A stretch of DNA of 64,000 nucleotides, from the NCBI RefSeq assembly GCF_901000735.1, contig NC_081545.1:22970134-23034133 (forward strand), in the 5' to 3' direction. Every line of letters starts with the position of its first letter. Positions within the stretch are counted from its first letter, which is position 1. Origin of the DNA: Corylus avellana. Lineage: Eukaryota; Streptophyta; Magnoliopsida; Fagales; Betulaceae. Shown here piece by piece: positions 21,701 through 31,901 of the stretch. A program made the translations under genes and the position numbers. The notes under the pieces are model-generated. The model made no database searches. It was given only the letters and a program-made list of their open reading frames with translations, and was not told the DNA's origin.

Positions 21701-21988
21701 AGTGCCTTTGTATTTTTGATTAAGTAAAAGTGGGAAAAGATCTCAACTAAACATTTCAATTTTGAGGAGGATTTAGCAGCTGAGGAATCAGCAAGAGAAG
21801 GAGCTTGATGAGTGACAGCGTATGCCAGTCATTTCTTTATTTCCTCAGTTTGGTTTCAACTGCTAGTTTCTTGTTATTATTTATTTGTGCGTTAGATATG
21901 TGCTCACTGTTTACTTGTCTCTCATGAAATGATAGTTGCTCAAAATGCAATGAGTTTAAAGTTGGTGTAAGAGACATCATCCAAGCAG
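18716..21988. other. T-rich, intron-like sequence, no gene recognised
   Basis: Long T-rich stretch on the plus strand. A few exon-like snippets occur, for example around 21930-22011, where one frame reads 'CSKCNEFKVGVRDIIQAGHG'. None could be assigned to a family. Confidence 0.35.
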
Positions 21989-22153
21989 GACATGGAGAGC
22001 GCTATCAGGTTCTCATAATTTTTTTCTTCTTCCTTTTGATTTCCTAAAATGTTCTTGTACGTGCTTGATATCTGTCACATGACATGGAGAGCGCTATCAA
22101 GTTCTCAGAATTTTTTTTCTTTCTTTTGATTTCCTAAAATGTTCCAATGGGCT
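21989..22153. repeat. Tandem duplication, 92-bp period
   Basis: The block 'gacatggagagcgctatca' through 'tttgatttcctaaaatgttc' occurs at 21989 and again at 22081. The second copy is shorter because it lacks the 3' portion. Confidence 0.85.
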
Positions 22154-22962
22154 GGGTAGATACAAAAACTCATGTATCATTTATATATGTGTATATTTAT
22201 AATGTTTTGTGTGTGTTCAGTTGTTGATTGCTTGTGTTCATGTTTGAAAATTTGCGAACTTATTGGTGGTATCCTAATACATATATGCTACCTAAGGTTA
22301 TAGCTTAAGCTTCATTTAGATGGAATCAGGGAAAGGATATTTGTTTGTGGTGTTGAATAAGGCCAATGTTATCAATATATGAATTTGTACCATATAGAGT
22401 TCTTAAGGCCAGTCAAAACTTCTTAAGAGCTTTTTTGACTGAGGGGTAATGAGTGCTTTTATCAAGAGTAGAAGATGATTTAGCCTCTAATTTTGTATCT
22501 CAAAAGTGCATGCTAGGATTTATCAATAAATTTTCTGGCATTTTCTTTTAAGAAGCAAAATTCTACATTTCTTCTATACTGGCTGAGGAGTGCTTGTAAT
22601 TGGATAGTAAATGATATTATTATATCGATTTTGATGTTGAAATATGTTGTTCATATGATTGCTAAGATTTTATGCTAAGCTTTACTTTGTTAACCTAATT
22701 GATGATTGATACTTGATCCATATGTATGTGTGCTAGTGTGAGGGACTTTCCTAACGCAATTGCATTTCTTGATGACAGGCATTGCCTCTTTCCTGATGAT
22801 GTTAAAAGATCATGTTCTACAATATGGTTGAGAAAAGACAGCAATTATTTCCTTCATGTGACTAAACATAAGATTCTTTTGTTCTTCTGTTTTTATCCCT
22901 CTTGATTCACTGTGTATTTGGTAGGTTGTAGGTACCTAGTGATTTGTACATAAAATTGATTA
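22135..22962. repeat. Left arm of a large inverted repeat
   Basis: Matches the complement of 25702-26640. Examples are 'aaaatgttc.aatgggctgg' at the outer edge, 'ggcattgcctctttc' and 'gatcatgttctacaatat' in the middle, and 'gtatttggtaggt.gtaggtacct' near the inner edge. By eye the arms are about 85-90% identical. The inner spacer is about 2.7 kb. Confidence 0.82.
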
Positions 22963-25182
22963 TTGGAATGCTCCCAACTCTTGGCCTTATGTAAAATTAA
23001 TTACTCTATGTGTAAGTTTGTTTCATCTCATTTGATTCTTTTAGCAAGTGTTGTTTGCAAGAATTTATGATGGAATTAAACATTCTCAAAAAATCGTGAA
23101 GGATTGGTTGTTTGTTTGACAAAAAATGGTTAAGCTGAAGGAAAATATTGAATTAAAAAACGGATGCAGTATAATCTTATGTCTTGATAGAGAAACATGC
23201 AGCCGATTGATGGCTAAATTTGCACATGTTTTGGCCACCTCACAATGCTAATGTGTGCTGAAGGTTGCAAGCATAGCAAGGGCATTGTTGATAACCATAT
23301 AGCTTTATTCCTTTCTGTTTTGCAAGTGAAAGATATATTTGTTGTCAAAGTTTCAAGCTTGAAAAGCAAGTAGAAAATCACACAAGACTTTTTCGACAAC
23401 ACATCATGACTTTGACAAAACAAAACCAACAAAGTACATTTAATTTTCACGAACTAAAAGATTCTATGCTTCAATAGTATGAAAATATTGAAGGATGTAG
23501 CAAAACAGAACAAAGAGAATTTTACAAGCTTGCAACATTAGTTTACAGTTGACCCATAAAAGGAAAAATGTAACCTCTTCCTTTTGGCAAACATGCGAAA
23601 TACTTGCAAAATAATAAAATAAGCCTATTTAGGGTATCACTTGAATACATTTTAGTAATGAATTTGTACACCAATAATTTACAATAAGCAACCAAGCAAC
23701 TCATCATAGAAAACGCTGAGGACCTGCGATCCCATGAGTCTGATTACATTAAGGGGTTTTGTGCAACCAGAACATGCAAAGAGATATATTGAATATACAA
23801 GAAGTTGAGGCCCATCATGGCTATGCCGAAGACTAGAACTGATGCAATACAACATGAATGGCCTTCAGATGAAGCTACATCAAAATCAAGTAGTCAATAA
23901 GAAAAGGACCAATAAGTCAAACATTTAGAAACACATGCATTTTAGCGAAAGCAAATTTGGATATATTTTAGACAGCCATGTGAGAATGAACTAAATGGAA
24001 AGGTTGTAGTGGGCTAGTTTTAGTCAACCTGAGTGGTTCTTTCTTAATAGCATGGATTTATAAGAGTCAAGCATAATGTTAAAAAAGTTCATGCTAAAAG
24101 AGGACTTCCTATTCTGAGTTAATCCCATTGTTCGTATGTGTCACAATTATCCAAACATGCTTTTGACTCTTCCTTCGTAGCACATCTACATATTGGAGAT
24201 ACTTTCTGCAACTGAAAGAAACAATTCACTTCACCTTCCCTAGGTTTAGAAGTGATGGTGGCATAATTGGAACAGCAGTAGGTAACTATATGTTTCCTTT
24301 GGCTCCATTGAGGCCAGAACTTTGGTCTTGGTGTTGCCTCACAATTCAAGAGAAGTTAGCAATGGGATGGTACAAAACAACCACCAGCCCTTCTTTCTAA
24401 TTTTGTGCCAAAAATTCACCACATTAAACTTCAAGAGGAGAATTTTATAAAAAAAATTGATGTCTTCTCAAGAGTTTTGTAGAAGATCATCATATAAATT
24501 ATAGACCAATTGCATGCCACCATTTTTATTTTTATTTTTTGGATAGGTTATTACATGCCACCATTTACATAGTATTACCTACTAGGTAACACATCTGAAA
24601 TGTATAAAAAGATTGGAAGCACAAGTAGCAAGCCATGAAAACAGTATAACTTCAACTCATTTGGTGGCATCTTCAGTAATTTTGATGGTTCCAACTCTCC
24701 ATTTAGAAGACGCTGGGCTAATAATGCATTTTTCTACCAAGAAACAAAAGAAAGTGACTTCTTTTTTCTTTTTTTTTCCGAAAAAGAAAGTTAATAAAAG
24801 TAGCAAGACAAATGTGACAACTTTTGCAGCAAAATGTACTCATATCTAAAGCTACATGCTGTTTCCTCAAACCAATTTAATATGCTTTGTTTATTATGGA
24901 CCCTAAGAGCAACAAACCTTACATATTGAAGGACTCGAGTCCTTAACTATGAACACAAACTATGTCCAAAAAAAGAAGGATTCATCTCATCAAGCAAAGG
25001 CATAACACTGTCTCTCTTTCATTCAAATGCTTTTAGCATTTGCTATTTACATGCTTGCAAATTCTTATAAAGAGAACCATGCCATCATTTTCTATTTACT
25101 CTCGCTTAGAATTTGATTGTTCAAAGATAATATACTTCATGCAATAAACTAAATTATCAACATCAAAAGAAGAGCAACTCAC
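22963..25182. other. Spacer of the inverted repeat, mostly without recognisable genes
   Basis: A-rich on the plus strand. Minus-strand frames at 23214-23450 and 24119-24349 lack known motifs. The latter has several Cys residues (CRCATKEESKACLDNC), but I cannot assign it. Confidence 0.35.
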
Positions 25183-25425
25183 ATAACGGTAGAACATCTC
25201 CACAACCTTCTCAGCTTCTTCAACAGTACTCACAGTGATAAGCCCAAACCCTCTACTTTGATATGTTCCCCTCTTGTAATTCACCTATAACAAAATCAGT
25301 AAATTAGCATAATTTCATGGCAGAAAATTCCCCATCTTCCAGTTTTACTCTCTCACACACACAAAAACCAACAAAAATTCAAACTTTACCTCATCAATCT
25401 CAACAATTCCAACAAGATGATGTCA
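25183..25425 (-). pseudogene. CP31-like chloroplast ribonucleoprotein, partial RRM (two exons)
   Basis: Exon A (about 25390-25425) reads 'LVGIVEIDE' up to donor GTAAAG. Exon B (25183-25284, 102 nt) follows an AG acceptor and reads 'VNYKRGTYQSRGFGLITVST' then 'VEEAEKVVEMFYRY' up to donor GTGAGT. The RNP1 motif SRGFGLIT and the STVEEAEKAVEMF-type helix are typical of the first RRM of plant cp31-type RNA-binding proteins, which stabilise and edit plastid mRNAs. Changes from the usual pattern (Leu for Phe in RNP1, NYK for IYN) and the absence of the transit peptide, RNP2 strand and second RRM suggest a fragment. The reading frame and splice sites are still intact, so a divergent gene with missed exons is possible. 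Confidence 0.65.
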
Positions 25426-25701
25426 TGTGAATGAATTCTCCCAAAAAAAGAAAAAAAGAAAAAGGGCTTCTCACAAGCCCAAAGATCTGGCAGCAAACCA
25501 CGATCATGACCTAGGTTTCCAAACCATGATTGATAACTTGACCTATAGAACCCATCAAGTCCTATTTTGGCAAGTAAGAAATCATGAATGTGGAAACAGA
25601 CCTAGAGAAAACCGTGGGAAACAAACAAAGAACAAGGCCTAAAAACCAACCATTGATGATGAACTCCACAATCCATATTGCTCTAGACACCGGTAAGCAT
25701 A

Positions 25702-26499
25702 AGAATCAATATTATGTACAAATCACCAGGTACCTACTACCTACCAAATACACAGTGAATCAGGAAGGAAAAAAACAGAAGAACAAATGAATCTTATGTT
25801 TAGTCACAGGAAGGAAATAATTGTTGTCTTTTCTAGGCCATATTGTAGAACATGATCTTTTAGCATCATCAGCAAAGAGGCAATGCCTGTCGTCAAGAAA
25901 TGCAAATGTGTTAGGAAAGCCCCCACTGTAGCACACATAGATTTAGATTAAGTACCAATCATCAAATTAGGTTAACAAAGTAAAGCTTAGCAGAAAATCT
26001 TAGCAATCATATGCACATCATATTTCAACATCAAATTCCATATAATAATATCATTTACCATCTAATTAAAAGCACTCCTCAGCCAATAGAAAAGAAATGC
26101 AGAATTTTGCTTCTTAAAACAAAATGCCAGAAAATTTATTGATTAACCCTAGCATGCACTTTAGAGACACAAACTTAGTGGCTAAACCATCTTCTACTTT
26201 TGATAAAAGCACTCATTACTTGAGTAACCCCTCAGTCAAAACAGCTTTTAAGTTCTGACTGGCCTTAAGAACTATATATGGTACAAACTCATATCTTGAT
26301 TACATTGGCCTTATTCAACACCACAAACGAATTTCCTTTCCCTGATTCCATCTAAATGAAGCCTAAGCTATAACCTTAAGCAGTATATATGTAATAGGAT
26401 ACCACCGATAAGTTTGCAAACCTACTCTTCATGCTACACTCTCTTGCTAAATTTTCAAACATGAACACAAGCAATCAACAACTAAACACACACAAAACA

Positions 26500-26545
<46 letters not shown>

Positions 26546-26640
26546 NNNNNNNNNNNNNNNNNNNNTTATATATATATATATATATATAAATGATACATTC
26601 GTTTTCGTATCTACCCAGCCCATTAGAACATTTTCGTATC
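25702..26640. repeat. Right arm of the large inverted repeat
   Basis: Complement of 22135-22962 as described for the left arm. It is longer because an (AT)n tract has expanded and a 20-N gap (26546-26565) lies within it. Confidence 0.82.
26503..26588. repeat. Expanded (AT)n microsatellite with assembly gap
   Basis: Perfect TA repeats on both sides of 20 N (26546-26565). The matching place in the left arm (about 22180-22200) has only a short degenerate AT stretch, so expansion happened in this arm. Confidence 0.9.
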
Positions 26641-26650
26641 TATCCATAAC

Positions 26651-26760
26651 ATGAAAATTTGCTTTCTTTCATCCTTAAACTTTAAGTTCCATGGCTTGGG
26701 TGGAGTCTGATCAATTACATTGGGCTCATCAGTTCCAGCCACATTCTCCAGCTCCAAAAC
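26651..26760 (-). other. Exon-like open segment, unrecognised
   Basis: On the minus strand an AG acceptor (tttattTAG) is followed by an open frame reading 'VLELENVAGTDEPNVIDQTP' and 'PKPWNLKFKDERKQIF'. The Pro, Trp and charged-residue pattern looks like real protein, but I cannot name a family. It lies just outside the right arm of the inverted repeat, upstream of the RRM exons in transcription order. Confidence 0.25.
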
Positions 26761-29700
26761 CTAAATAAATATATGGAAGGAAAGTAGAAGTTTAAGGCAC
26801 CGACGCTCCTTGTGTTGGTTCAACATAAAGGAAAAATGAGAACTAGTCTAGGAATTTCAGATTTCAGTATAAAAAAGTGATTTGAAGTATTCAACATTAC
26901 TATATTCCACTGTCAAACATCCAACAACAATCAATACAGCAATTGTGCATGTTCTACTCTACATGGTGGCACAAAACACCCACCCCTAGAGGATAAATAA
27001 TGATCAATTGCAGCAGATGTTGTAGACAGCAGACCCCAAAGCCAAACAACAAAGCACAACTGTATGCTTTAAAGGTTTTATTACCCCATTCACGGCATCC
27101 CATTTGCAAAACCTCCTCCCATATTATAAGAGAATTAGCTATTCTGCATCTAGACAAACAGAACCTCCAATTTTTCTTCATTTTCTTTCCGAGCTTCTAT
27201 TACACTGGCAAAGTGCAAGGCTATGAGGCGAGTTGATATGTGGCATAGCCACATGTGTGGGTGCAAAAGCATCGTACAGATTGCCTCCCAGATTTCCTTG
27301 AAATAATGCAACAGAAAACAAAATTAAAAAACATAACAGAGGAAATCAAAACCAATGCAATCTAAAGTAATAGGATAAAACCCTTCAATTATCATGTCCC
27401 CACACACTCATCATGCAATCTTATGAACCTGTTGAGAATAATATGATCTAGGTCATGGCCTATTAGAATTATAAAAAAATTTAACATATCAAGACTTACA
27501 ACCATAATGACTCAAGCTAGATCTATAACATTAGAAAAATGATTCCCCTCTATCTTTTCAAAAACTCTAGACCTTTTCATTACAAAATTAAAATAAGATT
27601 ACAAAAAATAACAAGAATAAAGTAAAATAAGTTTATACAAGCCGCACTTAATTTCACTCATTTAACACCATGCTGGGGCGCCTAAAGTCACAGAGCAATG
27701 AGATAATGTTACACCTAGCTCACAAAACTTTATACATCTAGTATTGGTATGATAATAAAAACTCAAAACATACTCACAATGATCATACTTGCCATTTTTG
27801 TTTATAAGTATGATCCTATTTGAATTTTTCTCACTACACGGAGAATAAGTGATGTAATTAGATGCACTTGTAAAGTTGTTCTGAGTAAGAATACAAATCT
27901 AACATGCTACTAATAGATATGTTTGACATAAGTCGTAATGCTTAAAACATGGTTAATTGTCAACTTCCTTTCTGAACCAACAAGTTTTTAAATAATGAGC
28001 ATTTTAATGGAGATCAATATCATTTAAAGAAGACCACAAAGGAACAAGGAGCAGACTAATGTCTCCAGTGAAGATGCTCTATTATAAACTGCTGCACCAG
28101 CACGTCTTTTTGTCCGTGTTTTAGCTGAACCGATATTCTTTCCCCAGCGAAGAATATTTCTGCAGTTAGATGCATAAAGGTGGAACGTTACAATAGCAAT
28201 TTATAGACACAAAGAATATGCCTACATAGTTTTAGCAACAAATCTCTTCTTTTAAAAACTTATATATAGTGCAGAACATATACAAATGTTCTTATGGCAG
28301 AACAAATATGATTTTGCTGGTGATGGGATTCACTATTCATGCAAGCCTCCCCAACTTTTTCCACACAATATGCTGCTTGTGCTGCTATTTTTGTTCTATT
28401 GATATGAGATCTGAGTTGGACACACCATACATGTCCAATATATAGCCCCTCAAAGACATTCTTCCAACTAATCTGTCAAACATTGTACTTTTATTATCCC
28501 AAAAGACACCAATAGACAAATAATTTTTTTTTTTGATAAGTAATGACCAATAGACAAATTATGAAGTCTTTGTATTTAGTAACATATTTTCCATTGAATT
28601 TTAAATAGGTATCATGACTTGATTCGCAATCTGCATATTACACGCGACTCACTTGAAGCTAGCATTAAATCCATTATAACTTCTGAGTAAGCTATAAAAT
28701 CCGTATCAATTGCTTTTCAAGAACTCAACCTCTGTAGCAAACCCATTGAGCTTAAAAAGCCTTGTCACTTATTAGCACCTAGGCCATGCTGGACTATGTA
28801 AATTTCATACTCTTAGAAAGTACACTTCAACAGATCATATCACTAGGAAGATATATTCCTACAGCTAGAATATCTCAATGGTTAAGGAATATCTACTTGG
28901 TTATGTAAGCAAATTATAGTGTTGGTATATGCCTGTGCACAAGATCATCCTCCTTTTAGAAGAACTCCATCTACTTCTCACTGGGAATGACTCTTGTAAT
29001 AGGTTCCGGTTGATGATATATTTACTATCCATGTCCCCATAAGCCACAAGATACTTCAACATAACATGATCATCCTAATTCTATCTAGTAAACCAAGTTC
29101 CCAGGTTGTCCACTCATTTTCATCTTCCATAGGAGAGCCCAAGTCCTCCTTTGATCAATTCCTTGACCTCAACAAAAATTCCCTTCTTCCTATCACCCAC
29201 CTACCAAAGATTCTATGTTTCACCTATTCTTGTCCTTGAACATTCCCAAAAACTTTGGGGTGAACTGATATTGGCAATGTCCAAGTGAAATGATCCACCA
29301 AACTTTACCTCACCTATTTAACCTTGCATCCCCAAAGCATATTTTCAACCTCAATCAGCTATTCTCATTCAAATGGAATGGCCTTGAACACCCCGAGATC
29401 TTTGATTATTTAAATTGAGAATGGCAGGCTCATTACTTGAGGTAGAGATCCATGTTAGATTATTGTTATATGCTTCCAGACCTCTACACAGAGAACAAAG
29501 GCATATAAAAGAAAATTGCATTTCATATCTTTACAAGATGAAGGTTTCACGGAGACAAAATTATAAAAAGTTATGGAGACCATAAAATCCTCTAGTACCT
29601 TTCATCCTCTGATAAGTAGTTCTCATTAAGAAGTTTCTGAAGCAATGCATCCTGAAATGCAACAAATGCAAATGTTTTTTTTTTTTTTTGTTTTCTTATC

Positions 29701-30248
29701 CATTTTCATAAACCCAACAAAGCAAAAGCGGAACGTAATTAAAAAGAAAATCACACAATTAACAACAGCCCACCGCAATGATTCTGGACTGACGAAACAG
29801 TCCCACACTAATAAACAAAAAATAAAATCCACATGCTAGCTAGAAAATCAATAGCAGAAAACAGAGTGGACAAGAACACTCTATCACTTTCATTTCCCCA
29901 ACATGTCTATGAAGAGTAAGTCCATTTCTACAATTCTAGATATTAAGTAATTTATTGAGTATCCTGATACAAAAATAAATTTCCAGTTGATTCCTTCGTA
30001 GAAGAGAAACACACTTTTGTTTCATAAATCTTCACTAGCATTTAATTTATTGTATTAGTCAACTTACATATTTTCATCTGTCTTATTTTATCTACTACTA
30101 TAAATGAATTACATTCTACCATATTGACGAGAGAAAGAAAAAGCAAGAAACATATGTTTGATAGGAATTACAACTAAAGAAGTGAACGGTCCTCCCATAT
30201 CAGAATTATCCACCTCATGGTGCAATACTGCAATTCAGAGATTATTAC
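26761..30248. other. A-rich sequence, no assignable gene
   Basis: Two minus-strand exon-like pieces with splice-site context were seen but not identified: 29599-29651 ('DALLQKLLNENYLSEDE', between ttcag and gtac) and about 28060-28165 ('RNILRWGKNIGSAKTRTKRR' after gcag). A short T-tract with 'gataagtaatgacc' at 28508-28535 resembles a minus-strand retroposon tail. Otherwise nothing recognised. Confidence 0.35.
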
Positions 30249-30530
30249 CTGTGCAGCAGCACTCAACAGTCGCTGTGTCTCTCCCGAATACCAAAATAAT
30301 GTGTCCTCAAGAATGTAATCAAGTGAACGTGAGCTTACACACCCAAAGAGCTTCTTTATAGCTGCACCAGTCATGGAACGAACCCTACTATCTTCATCAT
30401 TGGCTAAGCAAACCACCAACTGCACAAATAATGTCTCTGATTGCTCATCCACATTTTTACTTGGAAAGTTGACAATGATTACATGAAGCATTTCAAGGAC
30501 AGCTTCTCTTCTAGTTGAATGCTCATATTT
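30249..30530 (-). pseudogene. UTP20: UTP20 (small-subunit processome component) single exon fragment
   Basis: The minus strand reads 'HSTRREAVLEMLHVIIVNFP', then 'DEQSETLFVQLVVCLANDED', 'VRSMTGAAIKKLFG' and 'LLSAAAQ', ending exactly at a GTAATA donor. This is the HEAT-repeat-like body of UTP20, a nucleolar protein of over 2,000 residues needed for 18S rRNA processing. The frame is open and the donor intact, but no neighbouring UTP20 exon was recognised within several kilobases, and a stop lies just upstream in frame. The simplest reading is a captured or residual exon. A gene with very long introns is less likely but not excluded. Confidence 0.75.
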
Positions 30531-30840
30531 GCAAGAGTAGTTAAGTCATTTCCGGACATATAAGAAGGAAAATTAAAGGAGTTTAAAAAAAAAAGGGCAA
30601 AATACCTTTCATGATCAAAGATAAATAAATAAATAAAATGGTTTGGATCTGTATATAATACAACTTAGTGGGTATTTAAAGGGAGGCGAATCTATATATG
30701 AATTTAAGGAAATATCCGAGAAGATATCAGGAAAATAAAAGGAAACTACTTGAAAATAACAAAGTCTTTAGCAATATTTTCCTTCTCGAGTGAGGGAGAG
30801 ATAAGAAGAGAGATCCATGTGGGGGGTTGCTTACAAAAAT

Positions 30841-30930
30841 TGGGGAGTCTGGAGAGATCCATGCGAGAGATCCATGTGGGGAGTCTGGAGAGATCCATGC
30901 GAGAGATCCAGGTGGGGAGTCTGGAGAGAA
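30841..30930. repeat. 36-bp tandem repeat, about 2.5 copies
   Basis: The unit begins 'tggggagtctggagagatcc' and recurs at 30841, 30877 and 30913. The period is a multiple of three, and on the plus strand an ATG frame (30750-30989) reads through it as repeated 'GSLERSMREIHV'. No known protein is matched. Confidence 0.85.
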
Positions 30931-31092
30931 CCGCTGCTGTGAATGAACGAGATGAAAGGGTGGATTTGCGAAAATTAGGGGAATTTTGAGAAGGGCGGAT
31001 GAATTAAATTTTCACCAATTAGGGGAATTTTCACGAAAATTAGGGGAATTTAGGTAAATGTCTATTTTAACCTTTGTTATTATAAAAATATA

Positions 31093-31265
31093 CTTATATT
31101 TCAAGGGTGATTGAATAATATGTGCAATTTAATAACATCACAATAATCATTAAATATGAAAATTAAATAATAAAATCCTTATATTTCAAGGGTAATTGAA
31201 TAAATATGTGCAATTTAATAACATCACAATAATCATTAAATATGAATATTAAATAATAAAAGTGA
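31093..31265. repeat. Tandem duplication of about 85 bp
   Basis: The block from 'cttatatttcaagggt' to 'attaaataataaaa' occurs twice in succession with a few single-base differences. Confidence 0.85.
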
Positions 31266-31901
31266 ATAATATTAATGCTTAATCATATAATCATTAGATC
31301 ATGTTATATAAAATCGAAAACTATACGAATTGTTAGAGATCATTGTTAGAGATCATATGATAATACTTAGATCATGTCATCACATACTTAGGAATTATGA
31401 TAATTATGACTCAAAATTATAATATTATTATATGATAATCGTTAGATCATATTATCATACTTAGGAATTAATCATATTATTATATATATGATAAATGTTA
31501 ATTAGATCATATTATCATATTTAGGAATTATGATCATTATGACTAATATTGATCATATGGTCTTAGATCTTGGACAACATGATCTAATGATTCATATGTA
31601 ACTAATGATAATACTAAGATGTAATGATTATATTCATATCATATAGTAATTATATAAATCATATAACATATGGTCTTATGAGATTCATATGATGATATTT
31701 AAGAATTTGGATAACTATGAGTCATAATGATCATACTTATCATAGATAATCTTATAAGTTATAAGATATATGATATTATGAGGCATTAAAAATTTGAAAT
31801 ATTATCTTAAATGTTGATCTAATCATCTAAATTATTTATTTTAAAAGATCATACGGTCAAGTTTCATACGATCTTAGACTCTTATATAATGATTATATAA
31901 A
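31266..31901. other. AT-rich dispersed-repeat DNA, LINE insertion site
   Basis: Many 'gatcatatgat' and 'acttaggaattatgat' motifs shared with 4250-4780 and 6740-7330. No gene. attatataaa at 31892-31901 is the left target duplication of the LINE that follows. Confidence 0.5.

Noticed and set aside
28060..28165. Minus-strand exon-like segment reading RNILRWGKNIGSAKTRTKRR
   Set aside because: An acceptor-like site is present and the peptide is plausible, but no family was recognised and no donor or partner exon was found.
29599..29651. 53-base minus-strand exon-like segment between ttcag and gtac
   Set aside because: Could be a further UTP20 exon by position, but the peptide DALLQKLLNENYLSEDE could not be matched to that protein with confidence.
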